From Pseudomonas maumuensis (lineage in GTDB: Bacteria > Pseudomonadota > Gammaproteobacteria > Pseudomonadales > Pseudomonadaceae), in contig NZ_CP077077.1 of the NCBI RefSeq assembly GCF_019139675.1, forward strand, positions 5,456,001-5,520,000: a stretch of DNA of 64,000 nucleotides, read 5' to 3'. Every line of letters starts with the position of its first letter. The stretch's first letter is position 1. Shown in pieces: positions 26,660 to 37,356 of the stretch. The translations under genes and the position numbers were made by a program. The notes below the pieces were generated by a model. The model did no database searches. It saw nothing but the letters and a program-made list of their open reading frames with translations, and was not told the origin of the DNA.

Positions 26660-27973
26660 TCACACAGCGTTACGCGGCAGCAACAAACCCAACGGCAACC
26701 GCACCCGCGCCTCGATCCCGCCACCGGAGCGGTTGCGCAATTCAACATTGCCGCCATGCTGCGCGGCGATCCGTTTGACGATCGCCAACCCCAGCCCGGT
26801 GCCCTTGCCGCCCCGCGCCCGGTCGCCACGGATGAACGGGTTGAAGATGGTCTCCAGCTCCGACTCGTCGATCCCCGCCCCCCGATCCAGCACGCTGAGC
26901 ACCACATAAGGCGCGCTCTGGTCACCCGACACATAGGCCGCCACCTCAACCCCCTTGCCGGCGTGATGCAGGGCGTTGCCGATCAGGTTGCCGAGCATGC
27001 GCTTGAGCGAGACACGGCGCAGAGGGAATGGCGGAATGGGCTCGAGACACAGGCGCACCTGTTCCTCATGCTGGTTGTAGGGCGCCACCACTTCGTAGAT
27101 CAGATCGTTCAGGTCGACCTCTTCCACCGGCTCGTCACGCCCGTCACGGATGAACGCCAGGAACTGGTCGAGGATCGCGTCCATGTCTTCGATATCGCGG
27201 ACCATGTCCTCGCTGAGGTCGCTTTCGTTGCCCATCAGCGACAACGACAGGCGCAACCGGGTCAGCGGCGTGCGCAGGTCGTGGGAAACGCCCGCCAGCA
27301 TCAGCTCGCGCTCGCGCCCGGCCTGCTCGACATCCTCGGCCATCTGGTTGAACGCCCGGTACACTTCGGTCATTTCGCTGGGGGTGTCGCTGATCGGCAA
27401 ACGCACACTGCGCCCCTGGCCCAGCTGGCGGGCGGCGAACACCAGGCGCTTGAGCGGCTGGTTGAGCTGGCGCACGAAGATCCAGGCCGAAGCCGTGGAC
27501 AACAAGCCGATGGCCAGGAACCAACCAAGCACGTTCCAGATCTTCTGCCCGCGCAGCGGATGCGGATACAGCGGCACCTTGAGCCAGCCCGGGCCCAGGC
27601 TTGGGGCGTTCACCCATAACGCGGGCGGCGCGTGGATACGCAACCGCACTTCGGTATCCTCCCCCAGCTCAGCCTGCATCTGGCGCTGGTAGATCTCGCT
27701 GTAGGGCCAGTGCTGCTCGCCCTCCGGCACGCCGGCGCCGGTCACACGGATCAGGCCGGCGGCCTCGGCAATCTGGTCGCGGTTCTCTTCATCCGCCGCC
27801 CAGTAGGCGCGCAGCGTCAGGGCCACACCGTGGCTGTACTGGCGGTCGACCAGCACATCCTCGTTCATCAGCAGGTACACAAGCGTCAGTGCCTTGGAGA
27901 ACAGCACGACGATCAGCACCAGCCAGAGGGTGCGGGCGAAGAAGCTTTGCGGGAACCAGAGAGGCGTTTTCAT
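26660..27973 (-). CDS. envZ: Osmosensor histidine kinase EnvZ
   Basis: Inner-membrane sensor that phosphorylates and dephosphorylates OmpR. 437 residues: transmembrane segment about 14-34 (TLWLVLIVVLFSKALTLVY), periplasmic domain to about 155, second transmembrane segment about 158-172, HAMP, H-box MLAGVSHDLRTPLTRLRLSL, N-box GNLIGNALHHAGKG and G-box GGKGTGLGLAIVKRIA. It follows ompR with a 94-base gap that holds a hairpin, whereas in E. coli the two genes overlap. Confidence 0.95.
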   Translation of the reverse strand: MKTPLWFPQSFFARTLWLVLIVVLFSKALTLVYLLMNEDVLVDRQYSHGVALTLRAYWAADEENRDQIAEAAGLIRVTGAGVPEGEQHWPYSEIYQRQMQAELGEDTEVRLRIHAPPALWVNAPSLGPGWLKVPLYPHPLRGQKIWNVLGWFLAIGLLSTASAWIFVRQLNQPLKRLVFAARQLGQGRSVRLPISDTPSEMTEVYRAFNQMAEDVEQAGRERELMLAGVSHDLRTPLTRLRLSLSLMGNESDLSEDMVRDIEDMDAILDQFLAFIRDGRDEPVEEVDLNDLIYEVVAPYNQHEEQVRLCLEPIPPFPLRRVSLKRMLGNLIGNALHHAGKGVEVAAYVSGDQSAPYVVLSVLDRGAGIDESELETIFNPFIRGDRARGGKGTGLGLAIVKRIAAQHGGNVELRNRSGGGIEARVRLPLGLLLPRNAV

Positions 27974-28017
27974 CGATCAACTACTGTGCTGAAAAGGCCG
28001 GTCGCCATAGACGAAAA

Positions 28018-28043
28018 CAGGGCGACCCACTTGGGTCGCCCTG
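28018..28043 (-). terminator. Terminator-like hairpin between ompR and envZ
   Basis: CAGGGCGACCC (28018-28028) pairs with GGGTCGCCCTG (28033-28043) across ACTT; on the minus strand it is followed by TTTTC. It sits 24 bases after the ompR stop and could reduce read-through into envZ. Confidence 0.7.
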
Positions 28044-28067
28044 CTGCCTCCTGACGAGCCGGCAGGC

Positions 28068-28808
28068 TCATTTGCCGGCGTTTCCGTCCGGCACGAAGAC
28101 GTAGCCCACACCCCATACGGTCTGGATGTAACGTGGTTTGGAAGGATCGGGCTCGATCATCCGGCGCAGGCGCGAAATCTGCACATCGATGGAGCGCTCG
28201 AGGGCATCCCACTCGCGACCACGGGCCAGGTTCATCAGCTTGTCGCGGGTCAGCGGCTCGCGAGCGTGCATCACCAGGGCCTTGAGCACGGCGAACTCGC
28301 CGGTGGTGAGCATGTGCGTCTCGTCGCCACGCTTGAGCTCGCGGGTGGCCAGCGACAATTCGTAGTCGCCAAAAGTGACGGTCTCTTCCTCGCTGCCCGG
28401 CGCACCCGGTACGGACGGGGCCTGGCGGCGCAGCACGGCCTTGACTCGAGCCACCAATTCGTCGGGATTGAACGGTTTGGCCAGGTAATCGTCGGCGCCC
28501 AGCTCCAGGCCCTTGATACGGCTGAGCTCATCGCCCTTGGCGGTGAGCATGATGATCGGGATCTGATTGTTCGAGGCGCGCAGGCGTTTGCAAGCGGACA
28601 AGCCGTCCTCGCCGGGTAGCATCAGATCGAGCACCACCATGTTGAACACTTCACGGGCCAGCAGGCGATCCATCTGTTCGACGTTGGGCACGGTGCGCAC
28701 ACGGAAGCCCTTGCTGGTGAAGAAGCGGTCCAGCAGGCTGCTCAGGCCCGGATCGTCGTCGACGATGAGAATCTTGTCGCCTTCTACGGCGTTTGCGGTG
28801 CTGGTCAT
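28068..28808 (-). CDS. ompR: Response regulator OmpR
   Basis: 246 residues. The receiver has ILIVDDDPGL and the phospho-acceptor Asp in VVLDLMLPGEDG, Lys in YLAKPFNPDEL; the winged-helix domain (about 140-240) ends IQTVWGVGYVFVPDG. Regulates porins and envelope genes with EnvZ. It is divergent from tex across 229 bases, which should hold both promoters. Confidence 0.95.
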   Translation of the reverse strand: MTSTANAVEGDKILIVDDDPGLSSLLDRFFTSKGFRVRTVPNVEQMDRLLAREVFNMVVLDLMLPGEDGLSACKRLRASNNQIPIIMLTAKGDELSRIKGLELGADDYLAKPFNPDELVARVKAVLRRQAPSVPGAPGSEEETVTFGDYELSLATRELKRGDETHMLTTGEFAVLKALVMHAREPLTRDKLMNLARGREWDALERSIDVQISRLRRMIEPDPSKPRYIQTVWGVGYVFVPDGNAGK

Positions 28809-29037
28809 GAATGTCTCCTCTGATATCGCCGCGCATTATGGCGTAGCCATTGCCGCGCGTGCCGTGTGCATTGTTAGCAGATTTTTCCCGCCGTGCCACT
28901 GCCGCCCCACCGACAGCTGGCGCCGCGCCATCACCGCAAGCCCGGCACGATGGGTATAATGCGCGGCTTTCACCCAGTGTCGCCGGGGCTGAACGCCCAC
29001 CCGCGGCCTTGCATTCACTATTTGTCAGGTGGTTTTC

Positions 29038-31362
29038 ATGGACAGCATCAACAGCCGTATCGCCGAGGAACTGGGCGTGCGCCCACAGCAGGTCGAAGCG
29101 GCCGTGGGCCTGTTGGACGAAGGATCGACCGTGCCCTTCATCGCCCGTTACCGCAAGGAAGTGACCGGCAGCCTGGATGACACCCAACTGCGCCACCTGG
29201 AAGAGCGCCTGCGCTACCTGCGCGAGCTCGACGAGCGTCGCGCCAGCATCCTGGCCAGCATCGAGGAGCAGGGCAAGCTGACCCCCGAGCTGGCCCGCGA
29301 GATCAAGCTGGCCGATACCAAGACCCGCCTCGAAGACCTCTACCTGCCGTACAAGCAGAAGCGCCGCACCAAGGGCCAGATCGCCCTGGAAGCCGGCCTG
29401 GGCGAGCTGGCCGATGGCCTGTTCAACGACCCGCAACTGAACCCGGAAACCGAAGCCGCGCGCTTCGTCGACGCGGACAAGGGCGTGGCCGACGTCAAGG
29501 CTGCGCTGGAAGGCGCCAAGTACATCCTCATGGAGCGCTTCGCCGAAGACGCCGGCCTGCTGGACAAGCTGCGCAACTTCCTCAAGCAGGAAGCGGTGCT
29601 CACCGCCCGCGTAGTCGCCGGCAAGGAAGACGAAGGCGCCAAGTTCCGCGATTACTTCGCCCATGACGAGCTGCTGCGCAGCGCGCCGTCGCACCGCGCC
29701 CTGGCGATCTTCCGCGGGCGCAACGAAGGCGTGCTGAGCGCCTCGCTGAAGGTCGGTGAAGAACTGCCGGGCACCCTGCACCCGTGCGAGCTGATGATCG
29801 GCAACCATGTCGGCATCGAGAACCGCAACCGCCCCGCCGACAAGTGGCTGGGCGAGGTGGTGCGCTGGACCTGGAAGGTCAAGCTCTACACCCACCTGGA
29901 AACCGACCTGTTCGGCGAACTGCGCGACAACGCCGAAGGCGAGGCGATCAACGTCTTCGCCCACAACCTGCACGATCTGTTGCTGGCCGCCCCGGCCGGC
30001 CCGCGCGCCACCCTCGGCTTCGACCCGGGCCTGCGTACCGGCTGCAAGATCGCCGTGGTCGATGCCACCGGCAAGCTGCTGGACTACACCACGGTCTACC
30101 CGCACGCGCCGAAGAATGACTGGGACCGCACCATTTCCGTCATGGCCGCGCTGTGCGCCAAGCACTCGGTGGAGCTGATCGCCATCGGCAACGGCACTGC
30201 CAGCCGCGAGAGCGACAAGCTAGTTGCGGAGCTGGTCAAGAAGTACCCAGCACTGAAGATCACCAAGATCATGGTTTCCGAGGCTGGCGCTTCGGTGTAC
30301 TCGGCCTCTGAACTGGCCGCCCGCGAGTTCCCGGACCTGGATGTGTCGATCCGCGGCGCGGTGTCCATCGCCCGCCGCCTGCAGGACCCGCTGGCCGAGC
30401 TGGTGAAGATCGACCCGAAATCCATCGGCGTCGGCCAGTACCAGCACGACGTGTCGCAGGTGAAACTGGCCCGTGGCCTGGACGCCGTGGTCGAGGACTG
30501 CGTGAACGCCGTGGGCGTGGACGTCAACACCGCCTCGGTGGCCCTGCTGACGCGCATCTCCGGCCTCAATGCCACCCTGGCGCAGAACATCGTCGCCCAC
30601 CGCGACGCCAACGGCCCGTTCGCCACCCGCGCGGCGCTGAAAAAGGTCAGCCGCCTGGGCGAGAAAACCTTCGAGCAGGCCGCCGGTTTCCTGCGCGTGA
30701 TGAACGGCGACAACCCGCTGGACGCCTCGGCGGTGCATCCGGAGGCCTACCCGCTGGTGCAGCGCATCGCCGCCGACACCGACCGCGACATCCGCTCGCT
30801 GATCGGCGACAGCGGCTTCCTCAAGCGCCTGGATCCGAAGAAATTCACCGACGAGTCCTTCGGTCTGCCGACCGTCACCGACATCCTCCAGGAACTCGAC
30901 AAGCCAGGTCGCGACCCGCGCCCGGAGTTCAAGACCGCCACCTTCCAGGACGGCGTCGAGGACCTCAAGGACCTGGAACCCGGCATGATCCTCGAAGGCG
31001 TGGTGACCAACGTCACCAACTTCGGTGCTTTCGTCGACATCGGCGTGCATCAGGATGGCCTGGTACACATCTCGGCGCTGTCGGAGAAGTTCGTCAAGGA
31101 TCCGCGTGAGGCGGTCAAGGCCGGCGACGTGGTCAAGGTCAAGGTCATGGAAGTGGACATCCCGCGCAAGCGCGTCGGCCTGTCCATGCGCATGAGCGAC
31201 ACCCCGGGTGAGAAGGTCGAGGGCAATCGTGGTGGCAACCGTGGCAACGGCGGCAATCGCCAGCAGCAGGCGCCGCGCCAGCGCGAGACCGCCACCGCCG
31301 CACCAGCCAACAACGCCATGGCGGCGCTGTTCGCCAACGCCAAGCAACTGAAGAAGAAGTGA
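29038..31362 (+). CDS. tex: Tex family RNA-binding transcription accessory protein
   Basis: 774 residues. Domains in order: N-terminal helical region, YqgF/RuvC-like fold (about 325-450, [21 protein letters not shown]), helix-hairpin-helix region (about 500-560, [17 protein letters not shown]) and an S1 RNA-binding domain (about 648-718, [20 protein letters not shown]). The C-terminus is a Gly-Asn-Gln-rich tail ([13 protein letters not shown]). Binds RNA and the elongation complex. AGGTGG precedes the ATG. It is translationally coupled to the next gene. Confidence 0.95.
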   Translation: MDSINSRIAEELGVRPQQVEAAVGLLDEGSTVPFIARYRKEVTGSLDDTQLRHLEERLRYLRELDERRASILASIEEQGKLTPELAREIKLADTKTRLEDLYLPYKQKRRTKGQIALEAGLGELADGLFNDPQLNPETEAARFVDADKGVADVKAALEGAKYILMERFAEDAGLLDKLRNFLKQEAVLTARVVAGKEDEGAKFRDYFAHDELLRSAPSHRALAIFRGRNEGVLSASLKVGEELPGTLHPCELMIGNHVGIENRNRPADKWLGEVVRWTWKVKLYTHLETDLFGELRDNAEGEAINVFAHNLHDLLLAAPAGPRATLGFDPGLRTGCKIAVVDATGKLLDYTTVYPHAPKNDWDRTISVMAALCAKHSVELIAIGNGTASRESDKLVAELVKKYPALKITKIMVSEAGASVYSASELAAREFPDLDVSIRGAVSIARRLQDPLAELVKIDPKSIGVGQYQHDVSQVKLARGLDAVVEDCVNAVGVDVNTASVALLTRISGLNATLAQNIVAHRDANGPFATRAALKKVSRLGEKTFEQAAGFLRVMNGDNPLDASAVHPEAYPLVQRIAADTDRDIRSLIGDSGFLKRLDPKKFTDESFGLPTVTDILQELDKPGRDPRPEFKTATFQDGVEDLKDLEPGMILEGVVTNVTNFGAFVDIGVHQDGLVHISALSEKFVKDPREAVKAGDVVKVKVMEVDIPRKRVGLSMRMSDTPGEKVEGNRGGNRGNGGNRQQQAPRQRETATAAPANNAMAALFANAKQLKKK

Positions 31363-31745
31363 TGGTAGTACCGAAGGAGTATGTCGAAAGCGCCTTCAGC
31401 CAGCTCCTCGGCTGCCGCCTGCAACGCCTGGAAGCGGGTGTTGCAGAAGTGGCCCTGGCGCTCGAGCCGCACCTGCGCAATCGCGGCCAGAAGCTGCACG
31501 GCGGGGCGATCTTCAGCCTGGTGGACATCAGCATGGGCCTGGCCTGCTCGGCAAGCCATGGTTTCGACCAGCAGAGCGTGACCATCGAGTGCAAGATCAA
31601 CTACATGCGCGCCGTCAGCGAGGGCGAGGTCGTGTGTACCGCCCGGGTACTGCACGCCGGTCGGCGCACGCTGGTGGTCGACGCCGACGTGCTTCAGGAC
31701 GACAAGCTGGTGGCCAAGGCGCAGGGAACCTTCGCGGTTCTCTAG
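31362..31745 (+). CDS. PaaI-family hotdog thioesterase
   Basis: 127 residues. GQKLHGGAIFSLVDISMGLA is the PaaI-type motif (HGG plus acidic residue), and SVTIECKINYMRAV and RVLHAGRRTLVVDADV are typical strands. The ATG shares its A with the tex stop (TGATG). Probably an acyl- or phenylacetyl-CoA thioesterase; no paa genes are near, so the substrate is open. A 14-base palindrome GATTTAGCTAAATC follows the stop. Confidence 0.85.
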   Translation: MVVPKEYVESAFSQLLGCRLQRLEAGVAEVALALEPHLRNRGQKLHGGAIFSLVDISMGLACSASHGFDQQSVTIECKINYMRAVSEGEVVCTARVLHAGRRTLVVDADVLQDDKLVAKAQGTFAVL

Positions 31746-31783
31746 CTGATTTAGCTAAATCTGCGGTATTTTCGAGCTACTCG

Positions 31784-31880
31784 GGGCCGCTTCGCGCCCC
31801 ATCGCCGGCAAGCCGGCTCCCACAGGGGTATGCATGCTCTGTGGGAGCCGGCTTGCCGGCGATGGGGCGCGAAGCGGCCC
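31784..31880. repeat. REPIN-like element, perfect 42-base inverted repeat
   Basis: Arms 31784-31825 and 31839-31880 are exact reverse complements over 42 bases around a 13-base loop, with core CGCCGGCAAGCCGGCTCCCACAG. The same core occurs at 54735-54838. It lies in the 264-base gap between the thioesterase gene and gshA, where no other gene is seen. Confidence 0.9.
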
Positions 31881-32009
31881 TGGAATCGACGCTGAACCGA
31901 GCCGGAACCGCGTAAACCAGGCGACAACGCCAGTTCCTTTCCCAACTACCCTTGTAGACCGTCATCCCTACCCCCATATTGGGGCGACTGACGCGTGAAG
32001 GAATCCATC

Positions 32010-33587
32010 TTGAGCGACCTCCTCAACCGCCGCCTGAGCCTGCTCGGCGACAATATCGACCTGCTCAAGCAGTGCCTGCACGGCATTGAGCGCGAATGCC
32101 TGCGCGTGACCGACCAAGGTCGCCTGGCCCAGACCCCGCACCCCGAGGCCCTGGGTTCGGCGCTGACCAACGAGCAGATCACCACCGACTATTCCGAATC
32201 GCTGCTGGAGTTCATCACCCCGGCCCTGGCGGACCCCGCCGAGGTACTCGAAAGCCTCGAGCAGATCCACCGCTTCGTCTATACCAAGCTGGGCGCGGAA
32301 TACCTGTGGAGCCCGTCGATGCCCTGCACTCTGCCGGCCGAGGAAGACATTCCGATCGCCGAGTACGGCAGCTCGAACATCGGCAAGCTCAAGCACGTGT
32401 ACCGCAAAGGCCTGGCCCTGCGCTACGGCCGCACCATGCAATGCATCGCCGGCATCCATTACAACTTCTCGCTGCCCGACGCGCTGTGGCCGCTGTTGCG
32501 CGACGCCGAAGGTGGCGAACAGGACGACCGCGATTACCAGTCCTCGGCCTATATCGCGCTGATCCGCAACTTCCGCCGCTACAGCTGGCTGCTGATGTAC
32601 CTGTTCGGCGCATCCCCGGCCCTGGACAAAGGCTTCCTGCGCGGCCGCGCGCACCAGCTCGAAGAGCTCGACGCCGAAACACTGTACCTGCCCTACGCCA
32701 CCAGCCTGCGCATGAGCGACCTGGGTTACCAGAGCAACGCCCAGGCGGGCCTGACGCCCTGCTACAACAACCTGGCCAGCTACACCGACAGCCTGCGCAA
32801 GGCCGTCGGCACGCCCTACCCGCCCTATGTCGAGGTCGGCACGCACAAGGATGGCGAGTGGGTGCAGTTGAACACCAACATCCTGCAGATCGAGAACGAG
32901 TACTACTCGAACATCCGCCCCAAGCGCGTCACCTACACCGGCGAGCGGCCGATCCAGGCCCTGACCTCGCGCGGCGTGCAGTACGTGGAAGTGCGCTGCC
33001 TGGATATCAACCCGTTCCTGCCAGTGGGCATCGACCTTACCGAGGCACGCTTCCTCGACGCGTTCCTGCTGTTCTGCGCCCTCGAAGAGAGCCCGCAGCT
33101 GGACAACGGCGAGTGCGGCCAATGCACCGACAACTTCCTCACCGTGGTCAAGGAGGGCCGTCGTCCAGGCCTGGAACTGCGCCGTGACGGCCAGCCGGTC
33201 GCGCTGAAGGCATGGGCGAGCGAACTGATCGAACGCATCGGCCAGCTGGCCGGGCTGCTCGACCGCGCCCAGGGCGGCAACGACCACGCCAAGGCCCTGG
33301 AAGCGCAGCAGGCCAAGGTCGACGATCCCGAGTTGACCCCATCCGCCCAGGTACTGGCGCGCATGACCGAACACGATGAGAGCTTCGTCCAGTTCTCCCT
33401 GCGCCAAAGCCGCCTGCACGCCGATACCTTCCGCGAGCAGCCTCTGCCCGCCGAGCGCCAGCAGGCCTTCGAGACCCTCGCCCGTGAATCCCTGGCCGAG
33501 CAGTCGCGCCTGGAGCAGCAGGAAGTCGGCGACTTCGATCTGTTCGTCGGTGCCTACCAAGCCAGCATCCTGGCGATCAGCAACTGA
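32010..33587 (+). CDS. gshA: Glutamate--cysteine ligase
   Basis: First step of glutathione synthesis: ATP-dependent ligation of glutamate and cysteine. 525 residues from a TTG start at 32010 with AAGGA 7 bases upstream; a GTG at 31995 is the alternative. [46 protein letters not shown] and [20 protein letters not shown] are proteobacterial GshA signatures. The TetR-type gene overlaps its stop (TGATG), so both are likely co-expressed. Confidence 0.95.
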   Translation: MSDLLNRRLSLLGDNIDLLKQCLHGIERECLRVTDQGRLAQTPHPEALGSALTNEQITTDYSESLLEFITPALADPAEVLESLEQIHRFVYTKLGAEYLWSPSMPCTLPAEEDIPIAEYGSSNIGKLKHVYRKGLALRYGRTMQCIAGIHYNFSLPDALWPLLRDAEGGEQDDRDYQSSAYIALIRNFRRYSWLLMYLFGASPALDKGFLRGRAHQLEELDAETLYLPYATSLRMSDLGYQSNAQAGLTPCYNNLASYTDSLRKAVGTPYPPYVEVGTHKDGEWVQLNTNILQIENEYYSNIRPKRVTYTGERPIQALTSRGVQYVEVRCLDINPFLPVGIDLTEARFLDAFLLFCALEESPQLDNGECGQCTDNFLTVVKEGRRPGLELRRDGQPVALKAWASELIERIGQLAGLLDRAQGGNDHAKALEAQQAKVDDPELTPSAQVLARMTEHDESFVQFSLRQSRLHADTFREQPLPAERQQAFETLARESLAEQSRLEQQEVGDFDLFVGAYQASILAISN

Positions 33588-34219
33588 TGACCCGCCCCGT
33601 CGCCACTCGCAAGCCACGCGCCAGCAGCCAGGCCAGGATCGCAACGATCCTGGCGGCGGCTCGCGAACTGCTGGCCGGGCAAGGGGTAGCGGGCTTGTCG
33701 ATCTACAGCGTGGCCGAGCGGGCGCAGATCCCACCGTCATCCGTGTACCATTTCTTCGCCAGCGTACCGGCGTTGCTGGAAGCCTTGACGGCGGACGTAC
33801 ACCGGGCCTTTCGCGAGGCACTGAGCGCGCCGATCGACGCTGCGGCGTTCGGCACCTGGCACGAATTGTCACGGCTGATCGAGCAACGCATGCTCGACAT
33901 CTACAACGAAGACGCCGCAGCGCGCCAGTTGATCCTGGCCCAGCATGGGCTGAGTGAAGTGGTGCAGGCCGACCGGCAACATGACCTGGAGCTGGGCGAG
34001 CTGATGCACAGGTTGTTCGACCGGCATTTCCAGCTGCCGGCGATGCCCAGGGACATGGATGTGTTCGCCTTGGCGATGGAACTGAGCGACCGGGTGTATG
34101 CCCGCTCGATGCAGCTGCATGAAGCGATCACCCCGCGCATGGCGGAAGAAGGGATGCGCGTATTCGAGGCGTACCTGGGGCTGTACCTGCCGCCTTACCT
34201 GGCCAAGCGCCAACCCTGA
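33587..34219 (+). CDS. TetR/AcrR-family regulator
   Basis: 210 residues. The N-terminal helix-turn-helix covers about 18-62 (ILAAARELLAGQGVAGLSIY, VAERAQIPPSSVYHFFASVP). The C-terminal ligand domain is not recognisable by eye. It is coupled to gshA by TGATG and separated from ssuF by a REP hairpin. Target unknown; gshA or the ssu operon are candidates by position only. Confidence 0.88.
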   Translation: MTRPVATRKPRASSQARIATILAAARELLAGQGVAGLSIYSVAERAQIPPSSVYHFFASVPALLEALTADVHRAFREALSAPIDAAAFGTWHELSRLIEQRMLDIYNEDAAARQLILAQHGLSEVVQADRQHDLELGELMHRLFDRHFQLPAMPRDMDVFALAMELSDRVYARSMQLHEAITPRMAEEGMRVFEAYLGLYLPPYLAKRQP

Positions 34220-34233
34220 GCCTGGAAAATGCT

Positions 34234-34266
34234 CCTGTAGGAGCGGGCTTGCCCCGCTCCTACAGG
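34234..34266. repeat. REP hairpin after the TetR gene
   Basis: CCTGTAGGAGCGGG (34234-34247) and CCCGCTCCTACAGG (34253-34266) are exact inverted repeats with a 5-base loop. It belongs to the same GTAGGAGCGG family as 39153-39243 and lies between convergent genes, where it can stop transcription from both sides. Confidence 0.85.
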
Positions 34267-34281
34267 GGTCCATGCCCGACC

Positions 34282-34497
34282 TCACAGCTTGGCGATGGAC
34301 ACCTCCGTCGACTTCACGAAGGCAATTACCTCACTCCCCACCTGCAGTTCCAACTCCTTCACGGAACGGGTGGTGATCACCGAGGTGACGATGCCAGAGG
34401 CGGTCTGCACGTCGATTTCCGACAGTACCGGCCCTTCGAGGATTTCCTTCACAGTGCCTTTGAACTGGTTGCGAACGTTGATGGCTTTGATGGTCAT
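34282..34497 (-). CDS. ssuF: Molybdopterin-binding (TOBE/Mop) protein SsuF
   Basis: 71 residues forming a single Mop domain (INVRNQFKGTVKEILEGPVL, TTRSVKELELQVGSEVIAFV). In P. putida ssuF is the last gene of the alkanesulfonate operon and is needed for growth on some sulfonates and sulfate esters; its exact role is unclear. AAGGA lies 8 bases before the ATG. Confidence 0.92.
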   Translation of the reverse strand: MTIKAINVRNQFKGTVKEILEGPVLSEIDVQTASGIVTSVITTRSVKELELQVGSEVIAFVKSTEVSIAKL

Positions 34498-34526
34498 GGC
34501 GTCATTCCTTTTGCGGCTTCGAGGAT

Positions 34527-35339
34527 TCAATGGGCCCAACGCAAATGCGTGGGCAAAGGGGCTACAGGCTCCGGCTCGGGCGGGGTGCCCGGGACGGACA
34601 GAACGCGGTCGAGCACTTCGCTTTCCAGCGCCGCCAGGCGGTGCGAACCCCGCACCCGCGGCCGTGGCAGGTCGATGACCAGGTCCAGGCCGACAGCGCC
34701 GTCTTCGATCAGGATCACCCGGTCGGCCACGGCGACGGCTTCGCTGACGTCGTGGGTGACCAGCAGCACGGTGAAGCCATGCTGGCGCCACAGGCGCTCG
34801 ATCAGTTGCTGCATCTCGATACGGGTCAGGGCATCCAGCGCGCCGAGCGGTTCATCCAGCAACAACAGGCGCGGTTGGTGGATCAATGCCCGAGCCAGGG
34901 CCACGCGCTGCTTCTGGCCACCGGACAAGGCCGCCGGCCATTCATGGGCGCGATCGACCAGGCCGACCGCCTCCAGGGCTTCCAGGGCGCGGGGCCGCCA
35001 ATTGCCGGACAAGCCCAGGCCAACGTTGTCGATCACCTTCTTCCAGGGCAGCAGGCGCGCGTCCTGGAACATCAGCCGCGTGTCCTCGCGAGCCTCGGCC
35101 AGTGGTGCGGCTCCGGCCAGCAGTTGCCCGCCGCTGGGTTGGTCGAGCCCGGCCAGCAGGCGCAGCAGGGTGCTTTTACCGCAACCACTGCGCCCGACGA
35201 TGGCGACGAACTGGCCGGCCGGAATGTGCAGGTCGATACCACGCAGCACTTCACGCTGACCGAAGGTACGACGCAGCTCCTGGGCCGCCAGGGGGATACC
35301 ACGCAGCAGGCGTGGCGGTTGTTCCTTGAGCAGCGTCAT
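34527..35339 (-). CDS. ssuB: Alkanesulfonate ABC transporter ATPase SsuB
   Basis: 270 residues from the ATG that shares a base with the ssuC stop. Walker [14 protein letters not shown]-loop [10 protein letters not shown], signature [15 protein letters not shown], Walker [13 protein letters not shown] and H-loop [10 protein letters not shown] are complete. Energises SsuAC uptake of aliphatic sulfonates. Confidence 0.95.
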   Translation of the reverse strand: MTLLKEQPPRLLRGIPLAAQELRRTFGQREVLRGIDLHIPAGQFVAIVGRSGCGKSTLLRLLAGLDQPSGGQLLAGAAPLAEAREDTRLMFQDARLLPWKKVIDNVGLGLSGNWRPRALEALEAVGLVDRAHEWPAALSGGQKQRVALARALIHQPRLLLLDEPLGALDALTRIEMQQLIERLWRQHGFTVLLVTHDVSEAVAVADRVILIEDGAVGLDLVIDLPRPRVRGSHRLAALESEVLDRVLSVPGTPPEPEPVAPLPTHLRWAH

Positions 35340-36136
35340 CACGCGCCCTCCTTCTTCGCCACCTGGTACGCCGGGTGCCAACGCAGCCACACCCGCTCCA
35401 GGCCACGGGCGGCCAGGTCGGCCAGCTTGCCGAGCACCGCGTACAGGACGATGGCCAGCACCACCACGTCGGTCTGCAGGAACTCACGGGCGTTCATCGC
35501 CAGGTAGCCGATGCCCGAGTTGGCCGAAATGGTCTCGGCGACGATCAGCGTCAGCCACATGAAGCCCAGGGCGAAGCGCACGCCGACCAGGATCGACGGC
35601 AGCGCACCCGGCAGGATCACCTGGCGGAACAGTGCGAAACCCGACAGCCCGTAGCTGCGCGCCATCTCCACCAGCGCCGGATCGACGTTGCGAATGCCGT
35701 GATAGGTGTTGAGGTAGATGGGGAACAGCGTCCCCAGGGCCACTAGGAAAATCTTTGCCGACTCGTCGATGCCGAACCACAGGATCACCAGCGGGATCAG
35801 CGCCAGGTGCGGCACGTTGCGGATCATCTGCACCGAACTGTCGAGCAGGCGCTCGCCCCAGTTCGACAGGCCGGTGATGAAGCCCAGCAACAGGCCGAGG
35901 CTGCCGCCAATGAGAAAACCAAGGCCCGCGCGCCAGCCGCTGATGGCCAGGTGGGTCCAGATCTCGCCACTGCGCACCAGCTCGACCCCGGCATTCACCA
36001 CCGCGCTGGGCGCCGGCAGGATGCGTGTCGACAGCCAGCCTGAGCTCACCGCCAACTGCCATACCACCAGCAGCAGCAGTGGCAAGGCCCAGGGTGCCAG
36101 GCGCTTGCTCCAGGTAGTCGAGGTTGCACGACTCAT
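35339..36136 (-). CDS. ssuC: Alkanesulfonate ABC transporter permease SsuC
   Basis: 265 residues with about six transmembrane segments (first [18 protein letters not shown]). The ATPase-contact loop is [20 protein letters not shown]. It follows ssuD by 11 bases and overlaps ssuB by one base. Confidence 0.95.
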   Translation of the reverse strand: MSRATSTTWSKRLAPWALPLLLLVVWQLAVSSGWLSTRILPAPSAVVNAGVELVRSGEIWTHLAISGWRAGLGFLIGGSLGLLLGFITGLSNWGERLLDSSVQMIRNVPHLALIPLVILWFGIDESAKIFLVALGTLFPIYLNTYHGIRNVDPALVEMARSYGLSGFALFRQVILPGALPSILVGVRFALGFMWLTLIVAETISANSGIGYLAMNAREFLQTDVVVLAIVLYAVLGKLADLAARGLERVWLRWHPAYQVAKKEGA

Positions 36137-36147
36137 GGCCCCGGCCC

Positions 36148-37296
36148 TCAGCTCTGCGACACGGACTTGGGCAGGATGTCGTTGGCAACCATTTCACCGA
36201 ATGGGCTTACATAGCCACCTGTTTTCGGCTGCTCCGGACGCTGCACGTCCAGATGCGGGAACAGCAGCTCGGCGACCCGGTACGACTCCTCAAGGTGTGG
36301 ATAACCGGAGAAGATGAAGGTGTCGATGCCAAGATCGGCGTATTCCTTGACCCGCGCCGCGACCGTCGGGCCATCGCCCACCAGCGCGGTACCCGCGCCC
36401 CCACGCACCAGGCCGACGCCGGCCCACAGGTTCGGCGCCACTTCGAGCTTGTCGCGCTTGCCGCCGTGCAGGGCGGCCATGCGCTGCTGGCCGACCGAAT
36501 CGAAGCGCGCCAGCGAAGCCTGGGCGCGGGCGATGGTGTCGTCATCCAGGTGCGAAATCAGCTTGTCGGCGGCGGCCCAGGCCTCGGCGTTAGTTTCACG
36601 CACGATCACATGCAGGCGAATACCGAAGCGCACTTCACGGCCTTGGGCAGCCGCTTTCTCACGCACCGCGGCAATCTTCTCGGCTACGGCGGCCGGTGGC
36701 TCGCCCCAGGTCAGGTACAGCTCGACCTGTTCGGCGGCAAGGTCCTGGGCAGCCTCGGAAGAGCCACCGAAGTACAGCGGCGGACGCGGCTGCTGGATCG
36801 GCGGGTAGAGCAGCTTGGCCCCTTTGACCTGGATGTGCTTGCCATCGTAATCGACCACTTCGCCTTCCAGCACCTTGCGCCAGATGCGGGTGAACTCCAC
36901 GGACGCCTCATAGCGTTCCTGATGGTTCAGGTGCAGGCCATCACCGGCCAGCTCGTCCGGATCGCCACCGGTCACCAGGTTGAACAGCGCCCGGCCATTG
37001 GACAGGCGATCCAGGGTAGCGGCCTGGCGCGCGGCCACGGTCGGCGAGATGATCCCCGGGCGCAGGGCGACCAGGAACTTCAGGCGCTCGGTCACCGGGA
37101 TCAGCGAGGCGGCTACCAGCCAGGAGTCCTCGCAGGAGCGTCCGGTGGGGATCAGCACGCCGCCGAAACCGAGGCGGTCGGCGGCCTGGGCAACCTGCAC
37201 CAGGTAACCGTGGTCGACGGCGCGGGCGCCTTCGCTGGTACCCAGGTACTTACCGTCACCGTGGGTGGGGAGGAACCAGAAGATGTTCAGGCTCAT
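36148..37296 (-). CDS. ssuD: FMNH2-dependent alkanesulfonate monooxygenase SsuD
   Basis: 382 residues, the standard length. Luciferase-like TIM barrel starting [35 protein letters not shown] and [20 protein letters not shown] are typical. Uses FMNH2 from SsuE and O2 to split the C-S bond of C1 and longer sulfonates, releasing sulfite and an aldehyde. Confidence 0.96.
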   Translation of the reverse strand: MSLNIFWFLPTHGDGKYLGTSEGARAVDHGYLVQVAQAADRLGFGGVLIPTGRSCEDSWLVAASLIPVTERLKFLVALRPGIISPTVAARQAATLDRLSNGRALFNLVTGGDPDELAGDGLHLNHQERYEASVEFTRIWRKVLEGEVVDYDGKHIQVKGAKLLYPPIQQPRPPLYFGGSSEAAQDLAAEQVELYLTWGEPPAAVAEKIAAVREKAAAQGREVRFGIRLHVIVRETNAEAWAAADKLISHLDDDTIARAQASLARFDSVGQQRMAALHGGKRDKLEVAPNLWAGVGLVRGGAGTALVGDGPTVAARVKEYADLGIDTFIFSGYPHLEESYRVAELLFPHLDVQRPEQPKTGGYVSPFGEMVANDILPKSVSQS

Positions 37297-37356
37297 TGGA
37301 GTTGTCTCCTCAAGGGTGGCTCAAGCCGGAGCGACGCTCCGGCACAGGCGAATCGT

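Noticed and set aside
31968..33872. Minus-strand open frame (634 codons) opposite gshA
   Set aside because: Shadow of gshA and the TetR gene, no motif or start signal.
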